Assembly: GCF_003855255.1 (NCBI RefSeq)
Contig: NZ_CP034072.1
Location: forward strand, 1 to 64,000
DNA: 64,000 bases
DNA from: Mycolicibacterium nivoides
GTDB taxonomy: Bacteria; Actinomycetota; Actinomycetes; Mycobacteriales; Mycobacteriaceae
Direction: 5' to 3'
The position numbers and the translations under genes are program-made. The notes beneath the pieces are model-generated. The model was not told where the DNA came from. It was given only the letters and a program-made list of their open reading frames with translations, and searched no databases. The number at the start of each line of letters is the position of its first letter. Position 1 is the first letter of the stretch. Positions 14,893 through 23,900 of the stretch are shown one piece after another.

Positions 14893-15246
14893 GTGTGCTA
14901 CTACACCACCACCATTTGCAAAGACGGAGACCACCACCAGGTCGTCACCCACTGGGACGACCACGACCCCAACCGATTCATCTACGCACCAGTGACCGTC
15001 ACCGGCGAGATGACCGAACAGAAACTCGCAGACACGGTCGCATCCCAGGGCTTTCGGATCGTCTCCAACGGATCCGACAACATCGGCCGCGGATGGGCCA
15101 TCGTCAAACGGCCTGATCACCGCTTCTACGACCCGATCAGCGGCGACTGGTACTCCTTCCTGAGCAACGAACAGAAAGACGCCATCACCGCCAAGTACCC
15201 CGACGCCGACGTGCCCGGTACCCACAACCGCCACCCAGCGCCGTAA
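14893..15246 (+). CDS. Orphan protein of unknown function
   Basis: A 117-aa soluble protein starting at GTG 14893, with an excellent AAGGAG upstream (MCYYTTTICKDGDHHQVVTH...). Two N-terminal cysteines, a conserved-looking aromatic stretch (RFYDPISGDWYSFLSNEQ) and mixed strands and helices suggest a compact domain. It shares a promoter region with the 14525 gene because only a hairpin, not a full leader, separates them. Confidence 0.6.
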   Translation: MCYYTTTICKDGDHHQVVTHWDDHDPNRFIYAPVTVTGEMTEQKLADTVASQGFRIVSNGSDNIGRGWAIVKRPDHRFYDPISGDWYSFLSNEQKDAITAKYPDADVPGTHNRHPAP

Positions 15247-15263
15247 CCACGACAATCCCGCGA

Positions 15264-15643
15264 GCCCGGCCGGACCCTCACCCCGAGGTGCCCGGTCGGG
15301 CTTTCTTTTGATCCGGCGGTTGGGGTGGTGCCGGCGCACGAGGTGCGACCGCCAGATAGCCCACCTACGGCGGGCTTTCGAGTTGGCAGCCCACTCACCT
15401 ACTTGCCGTCAGCAGGGGCGCGCAGCCTAATCGGCCGGGGGCCCGACCTGTCAACCCACGCCCGTGGCCGGCGCCGGCGGCGGAGGACATTTGCGGCCCA
15501 ACCGTGCTCGCTGCCGCTCGCGGGCCACAAATCCGCCGGCGCCACCCGCGGACTCTTCGGGGTTGACAGCCCACCCTCACCCGATTGACCGCACCCCCAG
15601 CGCTGACCGGCGCAGCCAATCACTACACAGAACGGACAACACC
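15264..15643 (+). repeat. Leader repeat L4 (divergent copy)
   Basis: It begins with terminator GCCCGGCCGG...CCCGGTCGGGC then TTTCTTTT. H3 is AGCCCACC-TAC-GGCGGGCT. H4 has drifted to ATTTGCGGCCC (15489-15499) with GGGCCACAAAT (15522-15532): the outer part of the stem has changed on both arms together, while the loop GTGCTCGCTGCCGCTCGC is kept. A GACTCTTCGGGGTTGACA block and the CCCCCAGCGCTGACCGGCGCA block follow before ATG. Confidence 0.8.
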
Positions 15644-16084
15644 ATGGACCACGAATTCGACCTCGCATTCGCACTTCTCGAAGAGGCCGCCGACCGAATC
15701 GGCCACCAGCAGTACGGAATCACCCGCATCCTCTTCCACGACTACGGGCCAATCCTGCTCACCACCGTCCACAACTACACCCGCGAAACCGGACACCACC
15801 TCGTCCTACTCGCCGCCGACGACTACGGACAAATGGTCGCCATCGAGGCCACCGCGCCCGACCTCGACACCGACCCGGTAACCCGGATCGTCCACGTCCG
15901 GGCCGGCGAATACACCTTCCACGCCGTAGACACCTGGAGCTTCCGCGCCACCGTTGAAGGCCACACCTACACCCTCACCGCCCAGCCCGGAACCGACACC
16001 TGGACCCTCACCGCCGACATCGCCCAGCCCACCGCGCACCACGACATCGACGAGGCCCTCACCGAGCTGCTCCACGCTGCATAA
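15644..16084 (+). CDS. Orphan protein downstream of L4
   Basis: A 146-aa protein, mainly beta strands (ILLTTVHNYTRETGHHLVLL, TVEGHTYTLTAQPGTDTW), flanked by N- and C-terminal helices. It has no signal peptide or enzyme motif. The start is ATG 15644 after the L4 leader with AACGGA. The strand-rich middle could be a small barrel, but no family is recognised. Confidence 0.6.
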   Translation: MDHEFDLAFALLEEAADRIGHQQYGITRILFHDYGPILLTTVHNYTRETGHHLVLLAADDYGQMVAIEATAPDLDTDPVTRIVHVRAGEYTFHAVDTWSFRATVEGHTYTLTAQPGTDTWTLTADIAQPTAHHDIDEALTELLHAA

Positions 16085-16092
16085 CCCACAAG

Positions 16093-16126
16093 GGGCCGGG
16101 CCGCCGTACACACGGTGGCCCGGCCC
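16093..16126 (+). terminator. Strong hairpin after the 15644 gene
   Basis: GGGCCGGGCCGCCGT (16093-16107) pairs with ACGGTGGCCCGGCCC (16112-16126), 15 pairs with a single G-T wobble and a 4-nt loop, 8 bp after the stop. It has no T-run. Confidence 0.55.
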
Positions 16127-16158
16127 ACCTCAACACACCGCCATCGGGAGGAAAGCCC

Positions 16159-16413
16159 ATGCTCCGCTACATCACTCGCACCGTCACTCGCACCGAGACC
16201 CGTCTGAACCCGCAACTCGACGGACTCACCGGCACCGAGTACCGCCGGATGTGCCGCTACCTCAGCTCGATCGGTGAGCTCCTTGTGACCCGCGAAATTG
16301 TTGAGGAGCTCCCCCCGAAGTACGCCTTCGACGAGCGCGGGGAACTGGTCTGGGTCAACCTCACCGGAGACGACATCCGAGCCGAGATCAACACGCTCAC
16401 TCCCCGGTCCTAA
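16159..16413 (+). CDS. Small orphan protein
   Basis: An 84-aa basic-to-acidic protein (MLRYITRTVTRTETRLNPQL..., ending INTLTPRS) with a central helical segment (TGTEYRRMCRYLSSIGELLVT). GGAGG lies 8 bp before ATG 16159. Only the hairpin at 16093 separates it from the upstream gene, so the two may share a message. No family is recognised. Confidence 0.55.
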   Translation: MLRYITRTVTRTETRLNPQLDGLTGTEYRRMCRYLSSIGELLVTREIVEELPPKYAFDERGELVWVNLTGDDIRAEINTLTPRS

Positions 16414-16423
16414 CAGTTCGCCT

Positions 16424-16794
16424 GGCCCGGCCGGCCCTGCTCGGGGTTGGCCGGGTCTTTTCGTGTTCCGGTGTGTGGGTGGTGGCGGCGCACTAGGTGC
16501 GGCCGCTGTGGCCACCTGCGGTGGCCATCGGGGTTGGGTGCCCGCTCACCTTTATTTGCCTGTCAGCGTTTCTCAGTCTGACCGGCAGGGACCCGTCACG
16601 GTCAACCCACACGCGCGCTGGTGTCCGCCGGCCGAGTGACCGTTTCGGCCCTATCAAGCTCGCTGCCGCTCGCGGGCCGAAACCCCGGCTCCCACCATCA
16701 CGCGCTCTTCGGGGATTGACCGCGCCACCCTGCCGGTCCCCCTGATCCACACGCCAACCGGCGCAACCACTCCCGACCCGAACGGAGAAAAACC
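16424..16794 (+). repeat. Leader repeat L5 (type I)
   Basis: It has terminator GGCCCGGCC...GGCCGGGTC then TTTT, and H2 GGCGGCGCAC-TAG-GTGCGGCCGC. H3 is GGCCACC-TGC-GGTGGCC, perfectly paired but with bases different from L1, so both arms changed. H4 is GTTTCGGCCC (16642-16651) with GGGCCGAAAC (16674-16683). From about 16560 to 16806 it matches L1 with one visible difference, and the identity continues through the first four codons of the gene. Confidence 0.85.
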
Positions 16795-17052
16795 ATGTCC
16801 AAAACCATCGTCGAAACCGACACCCAGACGTGGCACGTCGCCGGTGCCCATACCTGCGATGTCCTGCGCTGCCACCACGACGCCGACATCATCGCCGACA
16901 CCGTCGAGCACGAACGGTTCTGCGTCGACCACACCGACCTCGCCGCACTCATTCCCCAGCATCACCCGCACTTCGGCGGCTGGTACCGCATCACCGCCAG
17001 CAGCGCACCCATCCCCGGGCACGGCGTCATCTTCACCGTCCACCCGCTCTGA
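16795..17052 (+). CDS. Small Cys/His-containing orphan protein downstream of L5
   Basis: An 85-aa protein (MSKTIVETDTQTWHVAGAHT...). CDVLRCHHDADI and ERFCVDH together give three Cys and several His in a C-x4-CHH...C-x2-H arrangement that could bind a metal. The first four codons are identical to those of the 12055 gene because the leader repeat extends into the coding sequence; the rest is unrelated. No family is recognised. Confidence 0.55.
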   Translation: MSKTIVETDTQTWHVAGAHTCDVLRCHHDADIIADTVEHERFCVDHTDLAALIPQHHPHFGGWYRITASSAPIPGHGVIFTVHPL

Positions 17053-17097
17053 ACACCCCAACTCGCCGAACACCAAACCTCAAGAAAGGCAACACCA

Positions 17098-17406
17098 ATG
17101 GACATCGACTTCGCCCTCGCATGGAACTTCACCGAGACCCGCGACTACGACCGCCCGCGCCAGCTGCGGTTCCGCCACGACGACCAGCCCCCCGCCTCCG
17201 GTGCTATCACCGGTCAACTCGTCGCCGTCATCGCCGCCGCCACACGGGCCGACCACGGCGACACCCTGCCCATCAGCCGCCCCGACGTCTCCTACGACGA
17301 CATCGCCGCAGCCCTCGACGGCTGGCAGCACTGGGCACGGCGCAGCGACAACACCATCGACCTCGACCTCATCCGCCAGCGCATCCACACCGCCGGCCTC
17401 GACTAA
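17098..17406 (+). CDS. Small orphan protein
   Basis: A 102-aa acidic protein (MDIDFALAWNFTETRDYDRP...). A helical second half (YDDIAAALDGWQHWARRSDN, then IDLDLIRQRIHTAGLD) resembles a small regulatory or protein-contact domain. AAGAAAGG precedes ATG 17098, 45 bp after the upstream stop, so it is probably co-transcribed with the 16795 gene. A strong hairpin follows the stop. Confidence 0.55.
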   Translation: MDIDFALAWNFTETRDYDRPRQLRFRHDDQPPASGAITGQLVAVIAAATRADHGDTLPISRPDVSYDDIAAALDGWQHWARRSDNTIDLDLIRQRIHTAGLD

Positions 17407-17415
17407 CCACCCACC

Positions 17416-17449
17416 GGGCCCGCGCCGACCCCAACCCCGGCGCGGGCCC
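17416..17449 (+). terminator. Strong hairpin after the 17098 gene
   Basis: GGGCCCGCGCCG (17416-17427) pairs perfectly with CGGCGCGGGCCC (17438-17449) around a 10-nt loop, starting 9 bp after the stop. It has no T-run. Confidence 0.55.
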
Positions 17450-17472
17450 ACCACACCGAACGGAGAAAGCCC

Positions 17473-17721
17473 ATGTCCGCAACCGAACGCCAGCTCGCCA
17501 TCACAACCCACCAGATGGCCCTCGACGAAGCCCTCGACAACGCGCTCACCGCGCTCTACCGAGCCGCTCGCTCCATCACAGTGCTCACCCACAAGACCAT
17601 CAACGACAGCGCCTACGTCGAAGGACCTCAGGGCGCTGACGTCGCCAGCTTCATCAACGACAGCCTGCGCAACGTCCGCGCCGCCTACGCGATCGCACAC
17701 CCCATCCGCGAAAACATCTAG
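17473..17721 (+). CDS. Small helical protein, paralogue of the 9547 gene
   Basis: An 82-aa helical protein whose second half (DSAYVEGPQGADVASFINDS, then RAAYAIAHPIREN) aligns without gaps to the protein encoded at 9547. The shared D(S/F)xVEGxxGxDVAxF core is the only recurring protein motif among the cassette genes. GGAGAAAG precedes ATG 17473. The L6 terminator starts 8 bp after the stop. Confidence 0.7.
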   Translation: MSATERQLAITTHQMALDEALDNALTALYRAARSITVLTHKTINDSAYVEGPQGADVASFINDSLRNVRAAYAIAHPIRENI

Positions 17722-17728
17722 CCATCGA

Positions 17729-18101
17729 GCCCGGCCAGGTTCTCCCCGTGGGAGCTTGGTCGGGCTTTCTTTTTGATCCGGCGGTTGTGGTGGTGGCGGC
17801 GCACGAGGTGCGGCCGTCAGATAGCCCACCTACGGCGGGCTTTCGGGTTGGCAGCCCACTCACCTTTTTAGCCGTCAGCAGGGGCGCCAAGCGTAATCGG
17901 GCCGGGGCCCGTCGAGGTCAACCCACGCCCGAGCTGGTGTCCGCCGGCCGGGTGACCGTTTCGGCCCTATCAAGCTCGCTGCCGCTCGCGGGCCGAAACC
18001 CCGGCTCCCACCACCCGGACTCTTCGGGGTTGACATCGCCACCCAGCCGATTGACCGCACCCCCAGCGCTGACCAGCAGCGCACAACCGAAAGGGGAGAC
18101 C
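17729..18101 (+). repeat. Leader repeat L6 (type II)
   Basis: Terminator GCCCGGCCAGG...CTTGGTCGGGC with TTTCTTTTT, then H2 GGCGGCGCAC-GAG-GTGCGGCCGTC, H3 AGCCCACC...GGCGGGCT, and H4 GTTTCGGCCC (17958-17967) with GGGCCGAAAC (17990-17999). It matches L3 almost base for base through the CCCCCAGCGCTGACC block. It then diverges about 30 bp before the start codon, where each gene has its own ribosome-binding site. Confidence 0.85.
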
Positions 18102-18422
18102 ATGTCCATCAACGCCGCCACCGGCCGTGCCCGCCACCTGGGCGCTGCCCGAAACCTCGTGCACCGCAAGTCAGACGGCACGGTCGTCGACTTTTTCGGC
18201 CAGGCCGACCTGTACTTGCTCACCCCCGCGCTACGCGGATACACCACCGTGGTCGTATCCAGCACCGACCGCAGCGGACAACAAACCGACTTCGGTCCCG
18301 AAACCCTCATCTTCGGACTGGAAGGCGAAGGTCTGCTCTACGACGCCGACGACGTCGGCGGAGGACCCGGCATCCTCACCGCCACCGCGGCACTTGAGGG
18401 CGCCGGTTACACGATCGACTAG
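18102..18422 (+). CDS. Orphan protein downstream of L6
   Basis: A 106-aa protein of mixed strands (TTVVVSSTDRSGQQTDFGPE, TLIFGLEGEGLLYDADDVGG) with a basic N-terminus (GRARHLGAARNLVHRKSDG). AAGGGGAGA precedes ATG 18102. No family is recognised. A perfect hairpin (18437-18465) follows the stop by 14 bp. Confidence 0.55.
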   Translation: MSINAATGRARHLGAARNLVHRKSDGTVVDFFGQADLYLLTPALRGYTTVVVSSTDRSGQQTDFGPETLIFGLEGEGLLYDADDVGGGPGILTATAALEGAGYTID

Positions 18423-18436
18423 CCGCCCGTGAGCAC

Positions 18437-18465
18437 GCCCCGCCAGCTCCCACAGCCGGCGGGGC
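18437..18465 (+). terminator. Hairpin after the 18102 gene
   Basis: GCCCCGCC (18437-18444) pairs perfectly with GGCGGGGC (18458-18465) around a 13-nt loop. A second hairpin, CGACCC (18491-18496) with GGGTCG (18504-18509), opens the L7 leader. Neither has a clean T-run. Confidence 0.5.
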
Positions 18466-18486
18466 AGCTCGCCCTGCCGGCACACG

Positions 18487-18852
18487 CGGCCGACCCAGCA
18501 CCGGGGTCGACCGGGCCACTTTCGTCTTCCGGCGTGGTGGTGGCGGCGCACTAGGTGCGCCCGCTGTGGCCACCTCCGGTGGCCATCGGGGTTGGGTGCC
18601 CGCTCACCTTTATTTGCCTGTCAGCGTGTCTCAGTCTGACCGGCCGGGACCCGTCACGGTCAACCCACACGCGCGCTGGTGTCCGCCGGCCGAGTGACCG
18701 TTTCGGCCCTATCAAGCTCGCTGCCGCTCGCGGGCCGAAACCCCGGCTCCCACCATCACGCGCTCTTCGGGGATTGACCGCGCCACCCTGCCGGTCCCCC
18801 TGATCCACACGCCAACCGGCGCAACCACTCCCGACCCGAACGGAGAAAAACC
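18487..18852 (+). repeat. Leader repeat L7 (type I)
   Basis: A degenerate terminator region, then H2 GGCGGCGCAC-TAG-GTGCGCCCGCT. H3 is GGCCACC-TCC-GGTGGCC, perfectly paired. H4 is GTTTCGGCCC (18700-18709) with GGGCCGAAAC (18732-18741). From about 18610 to 18855 it matches L1 and L5 almost exactly. The type I leaders thus precede three unrelated proteins (186, 85 and 185 aa). Confidence 0.85.
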
Positions 18853-19410
18853 ATGTCGCACACCTACCGGCTCGCCGCCCAACTCCAAGCACTCGCGATC
18901 GACAACGTCGAACTCCGAGTCTTCGGAACCCACCGCATCGCCAGCCCCCAGGCCGGCCTCATCGCCACCGCCCGCCATCGACTGCACGACGGCCAGCACG
19001 ACGTCCTCATCGTCGCCCGAGACGACGCCACTCACGTGCTCGCATCCGCCGTCGCCTCCACCCCGATCGACGGCGGCGTCATCGACTCCCACATCTCGCA
19101 GTTCCGCAGTGCCGGACTGCTCTGGACCCGGGCCATCACGCCACCCGCGCACTGGTGGCAGCGCAGCACCGCAAACCCTGCCCAACCCGAGGCAGCGCCG
19201 CGCAACCGCATCGGATTCACCGCCGCGGGGACCGCCGAGTACTTCCTCAACCACGACTGGCTCGCCGGCCGCGATCCTCACAACACGCAATGGTCGCTGA
19301 GCTCCTGGACGCCCGCACGCGGGCTGCACGTCCTACTCGCCAACGTCGACATCGACGCCGCCACACGGCACGCCATCACCGTCGAGACCCAGGCGGCAAG
19401 TGTTGCTTGA
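18853..19410 (+). CDS. Orphan protein downstream of L7
   Basis: A 185-aa soluble protein with an N-terminal strand-rich part (TARHRLHDGQHDVLIVARDD, ATHVLASAVASTPIDGG) and a Trp-rich C-terminal part (AHWWQRSTAN, NTQWSLSSWTPARG). It is the last of the plus-strand cassette genes. A hairpin of CCGGGCCCG with CGGGCCCGG lies 18 bp after the stop, and the next genes face it. No family is recognised. Confidence 0.6.
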   Translation: MSHTYRLAAQLQALAIDNVELRVFGTHRIASPQAGLIATARHRLHDGQHDVLIVARDDATHVLASAVASTPIDGGVIDSHISQFRSAGLLWTRAITPPAHWWQRSTANPAQPEAAPRNRIGFTAAGTAEYFLNHDWLAGRDPHNTQWSLSSWTPARGLHVLLANVDIDAATRHAITVETQAASVA

Positions 19411-19427
19411 CGATTCCGCTCAACGTT

Positions 19428-19460
19428 CCGGGCCCGGCTCGCAACTCGGGTCGGGCCCGG
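19428..19460. terminator. Hairpin between convergent genes
   Basis: CCGGGCCCG (about 19428-19436) pairs with CGGGCCCGG (19452-19460). It sits between the last cassette gene (plus) and the HNH gene (minus), so it may end transcription from both sides. Confidence 0.5.
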
Positions 19461-19605
19461 CCTCATCACGCGCCGCGCCCACGCGACCCTCACACTCGGC
19501 AGACGGCCGTGGCCCATCGTTCGACGATCGGCCGGTGGCGGGTGACGCGCCGCGGCTCCGCCAGGCCTTCGGCCGGCGTCTCGCCTGCGCCGCGCGCCCG
19601 CGGTC

Positions 19606-20142
19606 TCACCACAGCGTCGGTTCGGGCGATCCCAGCAGCGCGACCGCGACCGCTTCTGCGTCCCACCCGTGCCGTACCGCTTCGCGCAGCGCTACCGCGC
19701 GCGCTCGCCGGTCGGCCATGCCGTGCTCGCCGCGGCGAACTGTCGTTCTGCCGCCGCCTCGCCCCGACCGGCCCATCATCTCCATGTTGTCTCGCTGCGA
19801 ACCGGTCACCAGATGCAGCAAACCGACCTCACCGGGCGTGCTCACGCGCACGCAGACCGGGTTGTCGCAGCCGTGCAACGCCCGTTCCCATGGTTCCAGT
19901 GGCACGCCTGGCCGCGCTGCGGCCAAGGCGTAGCGGTTGCCTCGCAGCATGATCCGGTCGCCGCCGTCACGTCGCACCCAAAATCTCGGGTAGCCATCGC
20001 CACCGATCGCGCCTGTCCAGATCGCACAGTCTTCCGGGCCCGGGCCGCGCACGATCTCCGCTTCGAACCGCTCCAATTCGTCGGCGTGAATCTTCGGATT
20101 CACCACCAGGCGTAGTGGTTGCGAAACCCCCACGGCGGTCAC
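19606..20142 (-). CDS. HNH endonuclease-like protein
   Basis: A 178-aa protein with an HNH-type core: [12 protein letters not shown] (H90, C92, C97), then [20 protein letters not shown] (H110, N119), preceded by a [15 protein letters not shown] strand pair seen in phage and plasmid HNH proteins. It probably nicks or cuts DNA; the role on the element could be homing, defence or conjugative processing. The start is GTG 20142. An Arg-rich loop ([14 protein letters not shown]) follows the core. It lies next to an HTH gene and the relaxase, on the opposite strand. Confidence 0.75.
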   Translation of the reverse strand: MTAVGVSQPLRLVVNPKIHADELERFEAEIVRGPGPEDCAIWTGAIGGDGYPRFWVRRDGGDRIMLRGNRYALAAARPGVPLEPWERALHGCDNPVCVRVSTPGEVGLLHLVTGSQRDNMEMMGRSGRGGGRTTVRRGEHGMADRRARAVALREAVRHGWDAEAVAVALLGSPEPTLW

Positions 20143-20257
20143 GGTCTCCTGTCACCCTAACGCGCCGGCCGAACTCCGGTTCGTACCGAACCGCGTCCCG
20201 CCTCGCGACATCGACTTCTGCGCCCACCATTGTGAAGGTCACCACCGACATGTGCGG

Positions 20258-20719
20258 TCAGCCAGCCGCGCGGACCTCAAATCCGCTCGTCTCGTCCGCG
20301 TCGGCCTGCGGCCTCGCATCCACGACCGGTTCCTCTTCGGTCCGGCCGTCCTGCTGCGCCGGCGGGGCCGGCTCCGCGGCCGGCTCGACCGCCAGCTTGA
20401 TCAGCTCACGGACCATCTTTTCGCCGACGCCGGCTATGCGGGCGATCTCGCGGACGCTTTCGCCGCGGTCCTGCATCGCCTTCAGCGCGACACCGCACGC
20501 GGTGCGCTCCTCGCCGCGGCGCTGCGTCGCACGCACCTTCAGCTCCTCGACCCTTTCGGCCAGCCAGTCGTCGACGTCGTCGACGCGCTGCTTGGCCGTA
20601 AAGAATCTCGCCAGATCCTCGACGTTCGCTTTCTGTCGCCGCGCCTGCTCTTCCTGCGCCGCAGCTGCAGCCTCGCGAGCCGCCTTACGTGCCGCCTTCG
20701 AAACTCTACTGTTCGCCAT
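20258..20719 (-). CDS. Coiled-coil/helix-turn-helix protein beside the relaxase
   Basis: A 153-aa protein. Residues 1-60 are a highly charged Ala/Glu/Arg helix ([19 protein letters not shown]), likely coiled coil. Residues 85-108 read [20 protein letters not shown], a resolvase/Spo0J-like helix-turn-helix, and the tail is acidic and Pro-rich. It is divergent from the relaxase with the C-rich candidate oriT between them. A relaxosome accessory or tra-promoter regulator is therefore a reasonable guess. ATG 20719 is preferred over the TTG/GTG codons upstream. Confidence 0.6.
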   Translation of the reverse strand: MANSRVSKAARKAAREAAAAAQEEQARRQKANVEDLARFFTAKQRVDDVDDWLAERVEELKVRATQRRGEERTACGVALKAMQDRGESVREIARIAGVGEKMVRELIKLAVEPAAEPAPPAQQDGRTEEEPVVDARPQADADETSGFEVRAAG

Positions 20720-20960
20720 GCCGCCCACCATCCCCCCGACTTACCCCTTATGCCGCACCCAAACTCAACTTCCTTCCTCCGCCCTCCATCGCTCCCATCG
20801 CCTCCGCCCGTCCCCAGCCGCACCAGCCCTGCCGCACTTCCCAACAACCTCCACCCCACTACCGCACATCACACCTCTTGCATTCAGGTCACAAATTGGT
20901 AACGGCTGTCGTATAACTCCCCGACCGGCCTTTGGCTCAGACCCGGGTGATGACGCAGTG
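20720..20960 (+). other. C-rich, G-poor intergenic region, candidate oriT
   Basis: The gap between the divergent HTH and relaxase genes. Counted directly, positions 20761-20880 contain 65 C but only 12 G on the plus strand, a much stronger strand skew than anywhere else seen here. The right part (20890-20920) turns A/T-rich and contains TATAAC at 20912, a possible -10 element. Origins of transfer usually lie next to the relaxase gene and are often strand-skewed. No nick-site consensus was recognised. Confidence 0.4.
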
Positions 20961-23900
20961 ATGGGCTTGCACAAATTAAGCGCGGGCGACGGGTACATGT
21001 ACCTGATTCGCCAGGTCGCTGCGTCCGACGACACCCACCGCGGCAAATCGAGCCTGGCCGACTACTACAGCGAAAAAGGCGAAACCCCCGGCCGCTGGAT
21101 GGGCAGCGGCCTGCCCGGTCTCGGTGAGCCCGCAGGCCGCGACGCCACCGATCCGATGGTCGCCGAGCTGTGGTCGGTCCCCGAAGGATCCGAGGTCACC
21201 GAGGACCAGATGAAGGCCCTCTTCGGCGAAGGCCTGCACCCCAACGCCGACCGAATCACCGGGCGGCTCACCGGATTCGGACTCGGACACAACGGTGCCA
21301 TCGCCGCCGCCCGACTAGGCCGGCCGTTCCGCGTCAACAAGACCGACAACGAATGGATGCGCCGCCTTCGGGAGGGCTACGCCGACTTCAACGCCACCCT
21401 CGGCCGCGACCGTCAAGCCTCCCTCGAACCCGACCAACGTGCCCGCATCAAAACAGCGGTCGCCCGCGAAATGTTCGCCGACCAGTACGGTCGCCCACCG
21501 GCCGACGAGCGAGAACTGACCGGCTTCATCGCCCGCAAATCCCGCGCCCAAACCCAAGCCGTCGCCGGTTACGACCTCACGTTCACCCCGGTCAAGTCAG
21601 TATCGGTGCTGTGGGCTGTGGCGCCCCGGGAAATCTCGGAAACCATCCTCGCCGCGCACCACCAAGCCGTCGCCGACGCCCTCGCATTCCTGGAAGAACA
21701 CGCAGCGTTTTCCCGCATGGGAGCCAACGGAATAGCCCAGGTCGACACCACCGGATTCATCGCCGCCGCGTTCGATCACCGAGACTCTCGCGCCGGAGAT
21801 CCCAACCTGCACACCCACGTCGCGATCAGCAACAAGGTGCGGGTCATCGGGGCCGACGGAATTCCGCGCTGGCTGGCCCTGGACGGCGACCCCCTGCACA
21901 AGGCCGCAGTCGCCGCCTCAGAGCTCTACAACACCCGACTCGAGGCCCACCTCATGGCCGCACTCGGTGTGCAGTTCGCCGAAACCCGCGCCAAGAACGA
22001 CAAACGGCCGGTGCGCGAAATCGACGGAATCCCGGTCGAACTCATCGAGCGCTGGTCAGCCCGCCGCGCCGCGATCGAGCACCGTGTCGCAGACCTGGCG
22101 AAGGCCTTCCAAGTCGAGCACGGCCGTGAGCCCAGCGCCGTGGAAATGCTCGCGCTGTCCCAACAGGCCACCCTCGACACCCGGCAGGCAAAACACGAGC
22201 CGCGCAGCCTTGGCGAGCAGCGGCAGACGTGGCGAACCGAGGCCATCGAACTCATCGGCAGCCACCGCAAACTGGCTCGGCTGATCACCGACGTCACCCA
22301 CCGCGCGCGACCCCGCCGCCAGCCCGCCATCACCTCCGAATGGGTTGCCGAACAAGCCGAAGCAGTCATCGACCGGGTCTCACACGACCGGGCCGAATGG
22401 GGCATCAACCATGTCCGGGCCGAGGCTCAGCGGGTACTGCGGGGCACCGACCGCCACGGCCATCCCGAGACCCTCAAGCGGATCGTCAACCATGCTCTTG
22501 GCGCCTGCAGCATCACCATCACCACCCACGCCGACACCGAGATGAACGAGCCCACGGTGCTGCGCCGCCGCGATGGCGTCTCGGTCTATACCCGCCACGA
22601 TTCGACCCGCTACACCAGCGAAGCCATCCGGGCCGCCGAACGCCGCATCCTGGCAGCGGCCGAACAGTGTGGCGGCCGTGTCGCAGACGACACCAGCATC
22701 GGTTTGGCGATGCTCGAACAGCACGCCCAAAGCGGCTTGCAGCTCAACGAAGCCCAGCAAGCATTGGTGCGCGGCATGGCCACGTCCGGGGCCCGGCTCC
22801 AACTGGCACTTGCCCCCGCCGGCACCGGAAAAACCACCGCCATGTCCGTTCTCGCTGCCGCGTGGATCAACAGCGGCGGCAACGTCATCGGCCTGGCGCC
22901 AACCGCGGCGGCTGCCGAAGTCTTGGCCGAAGACGCCCACATCACCACCGACACCATGGCCAAATTCGTTCAACTTGCCGCCCCCACCGATCACCCCGTA
23001 GCGGCCAACGACCCGGCACTCAAGTGGTTCAACACCATCGGTCCCGACACCCTGTTAATCGTCGACGAAGCGGGTATGGCCTCCACCTTCGACCTCGACG
23101 AAATGATCACCCACGCGCTCGCACGAGGTGCCAGCGTGCGCCTCGTCGGCGACGATCAACAGCTGGCGTCGATCTCAGCCGGCGGCGTCATCACCGACCT
23201 GTCCACCCGCCCCGAAACCCTCACGCTCTCCACAGTGGTGCGCTTCCGCGACCCCGCCCAGAGCGCGGCCAGCTTGGCCATCCGCGACGGCGATCCCGCC
23301 GGCATCGCCTACTACATCGACCACGGCCGCGTTCACGTCGGAGCCGACCAAACAGCCGCCGACATGGCCTACCAAGCGTGGGCCGACGACATCAAAGCCG
23401 GACACCGCAGCGTCCTGTTGGCGCCCACCAACGATCTGGTCGCCGAACTCAACGAACGCGCCCGACTCGACCGGTTGCGCAATGCCAACGCCAAGACCTC
23501 ACGGACCGTCACGCTGGCCGACGGGCTGACCGCATCGGCCGGGGACTGGATCATTACCCGCAAGAACGCACGCTGGCTGCGACTGCCCAACGGCGCCTGG
23601 ATCAAGAACGGCCACCGCTACGAAATTCGCTCCGTACACCGCGACGGATCGATCACCGTCGCGCGCCTGGGCGCCGATCAGCGGGCCAAGACGATACGGC
23701 TTCCCGCCGACTACGTCACGGCCAACACCACCCTCGGCTACGCATCCACCATCAACGCCGCCCAGGGCCTCACCGCAGGCACCCAGAAGATCAAAGGCAC
23801 CTGCCATATCGTCGCCACCGATCACCTGACCCGCCAGCAGCTCTACGTCGCCGGCACCCGAGCCCGCGACGAAAACCACTTCTATTTCTCGACATCCGAA

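Noticed and set aside
11681..18852. Leaders as integron attC sites or a CRISPR array
   Set aside because: Units are 365-400 bp with genes between them, there is no integrase, and no short regular repeats with unique spacers of fixed length.
20115..20960. N-terminal extension of the relaxase back to 20115
   Set aside because: It overlaps the HTH gene on the other strand and the C-rich gap; MobF relaxases begin close to the [13 protein letters not shown] start.
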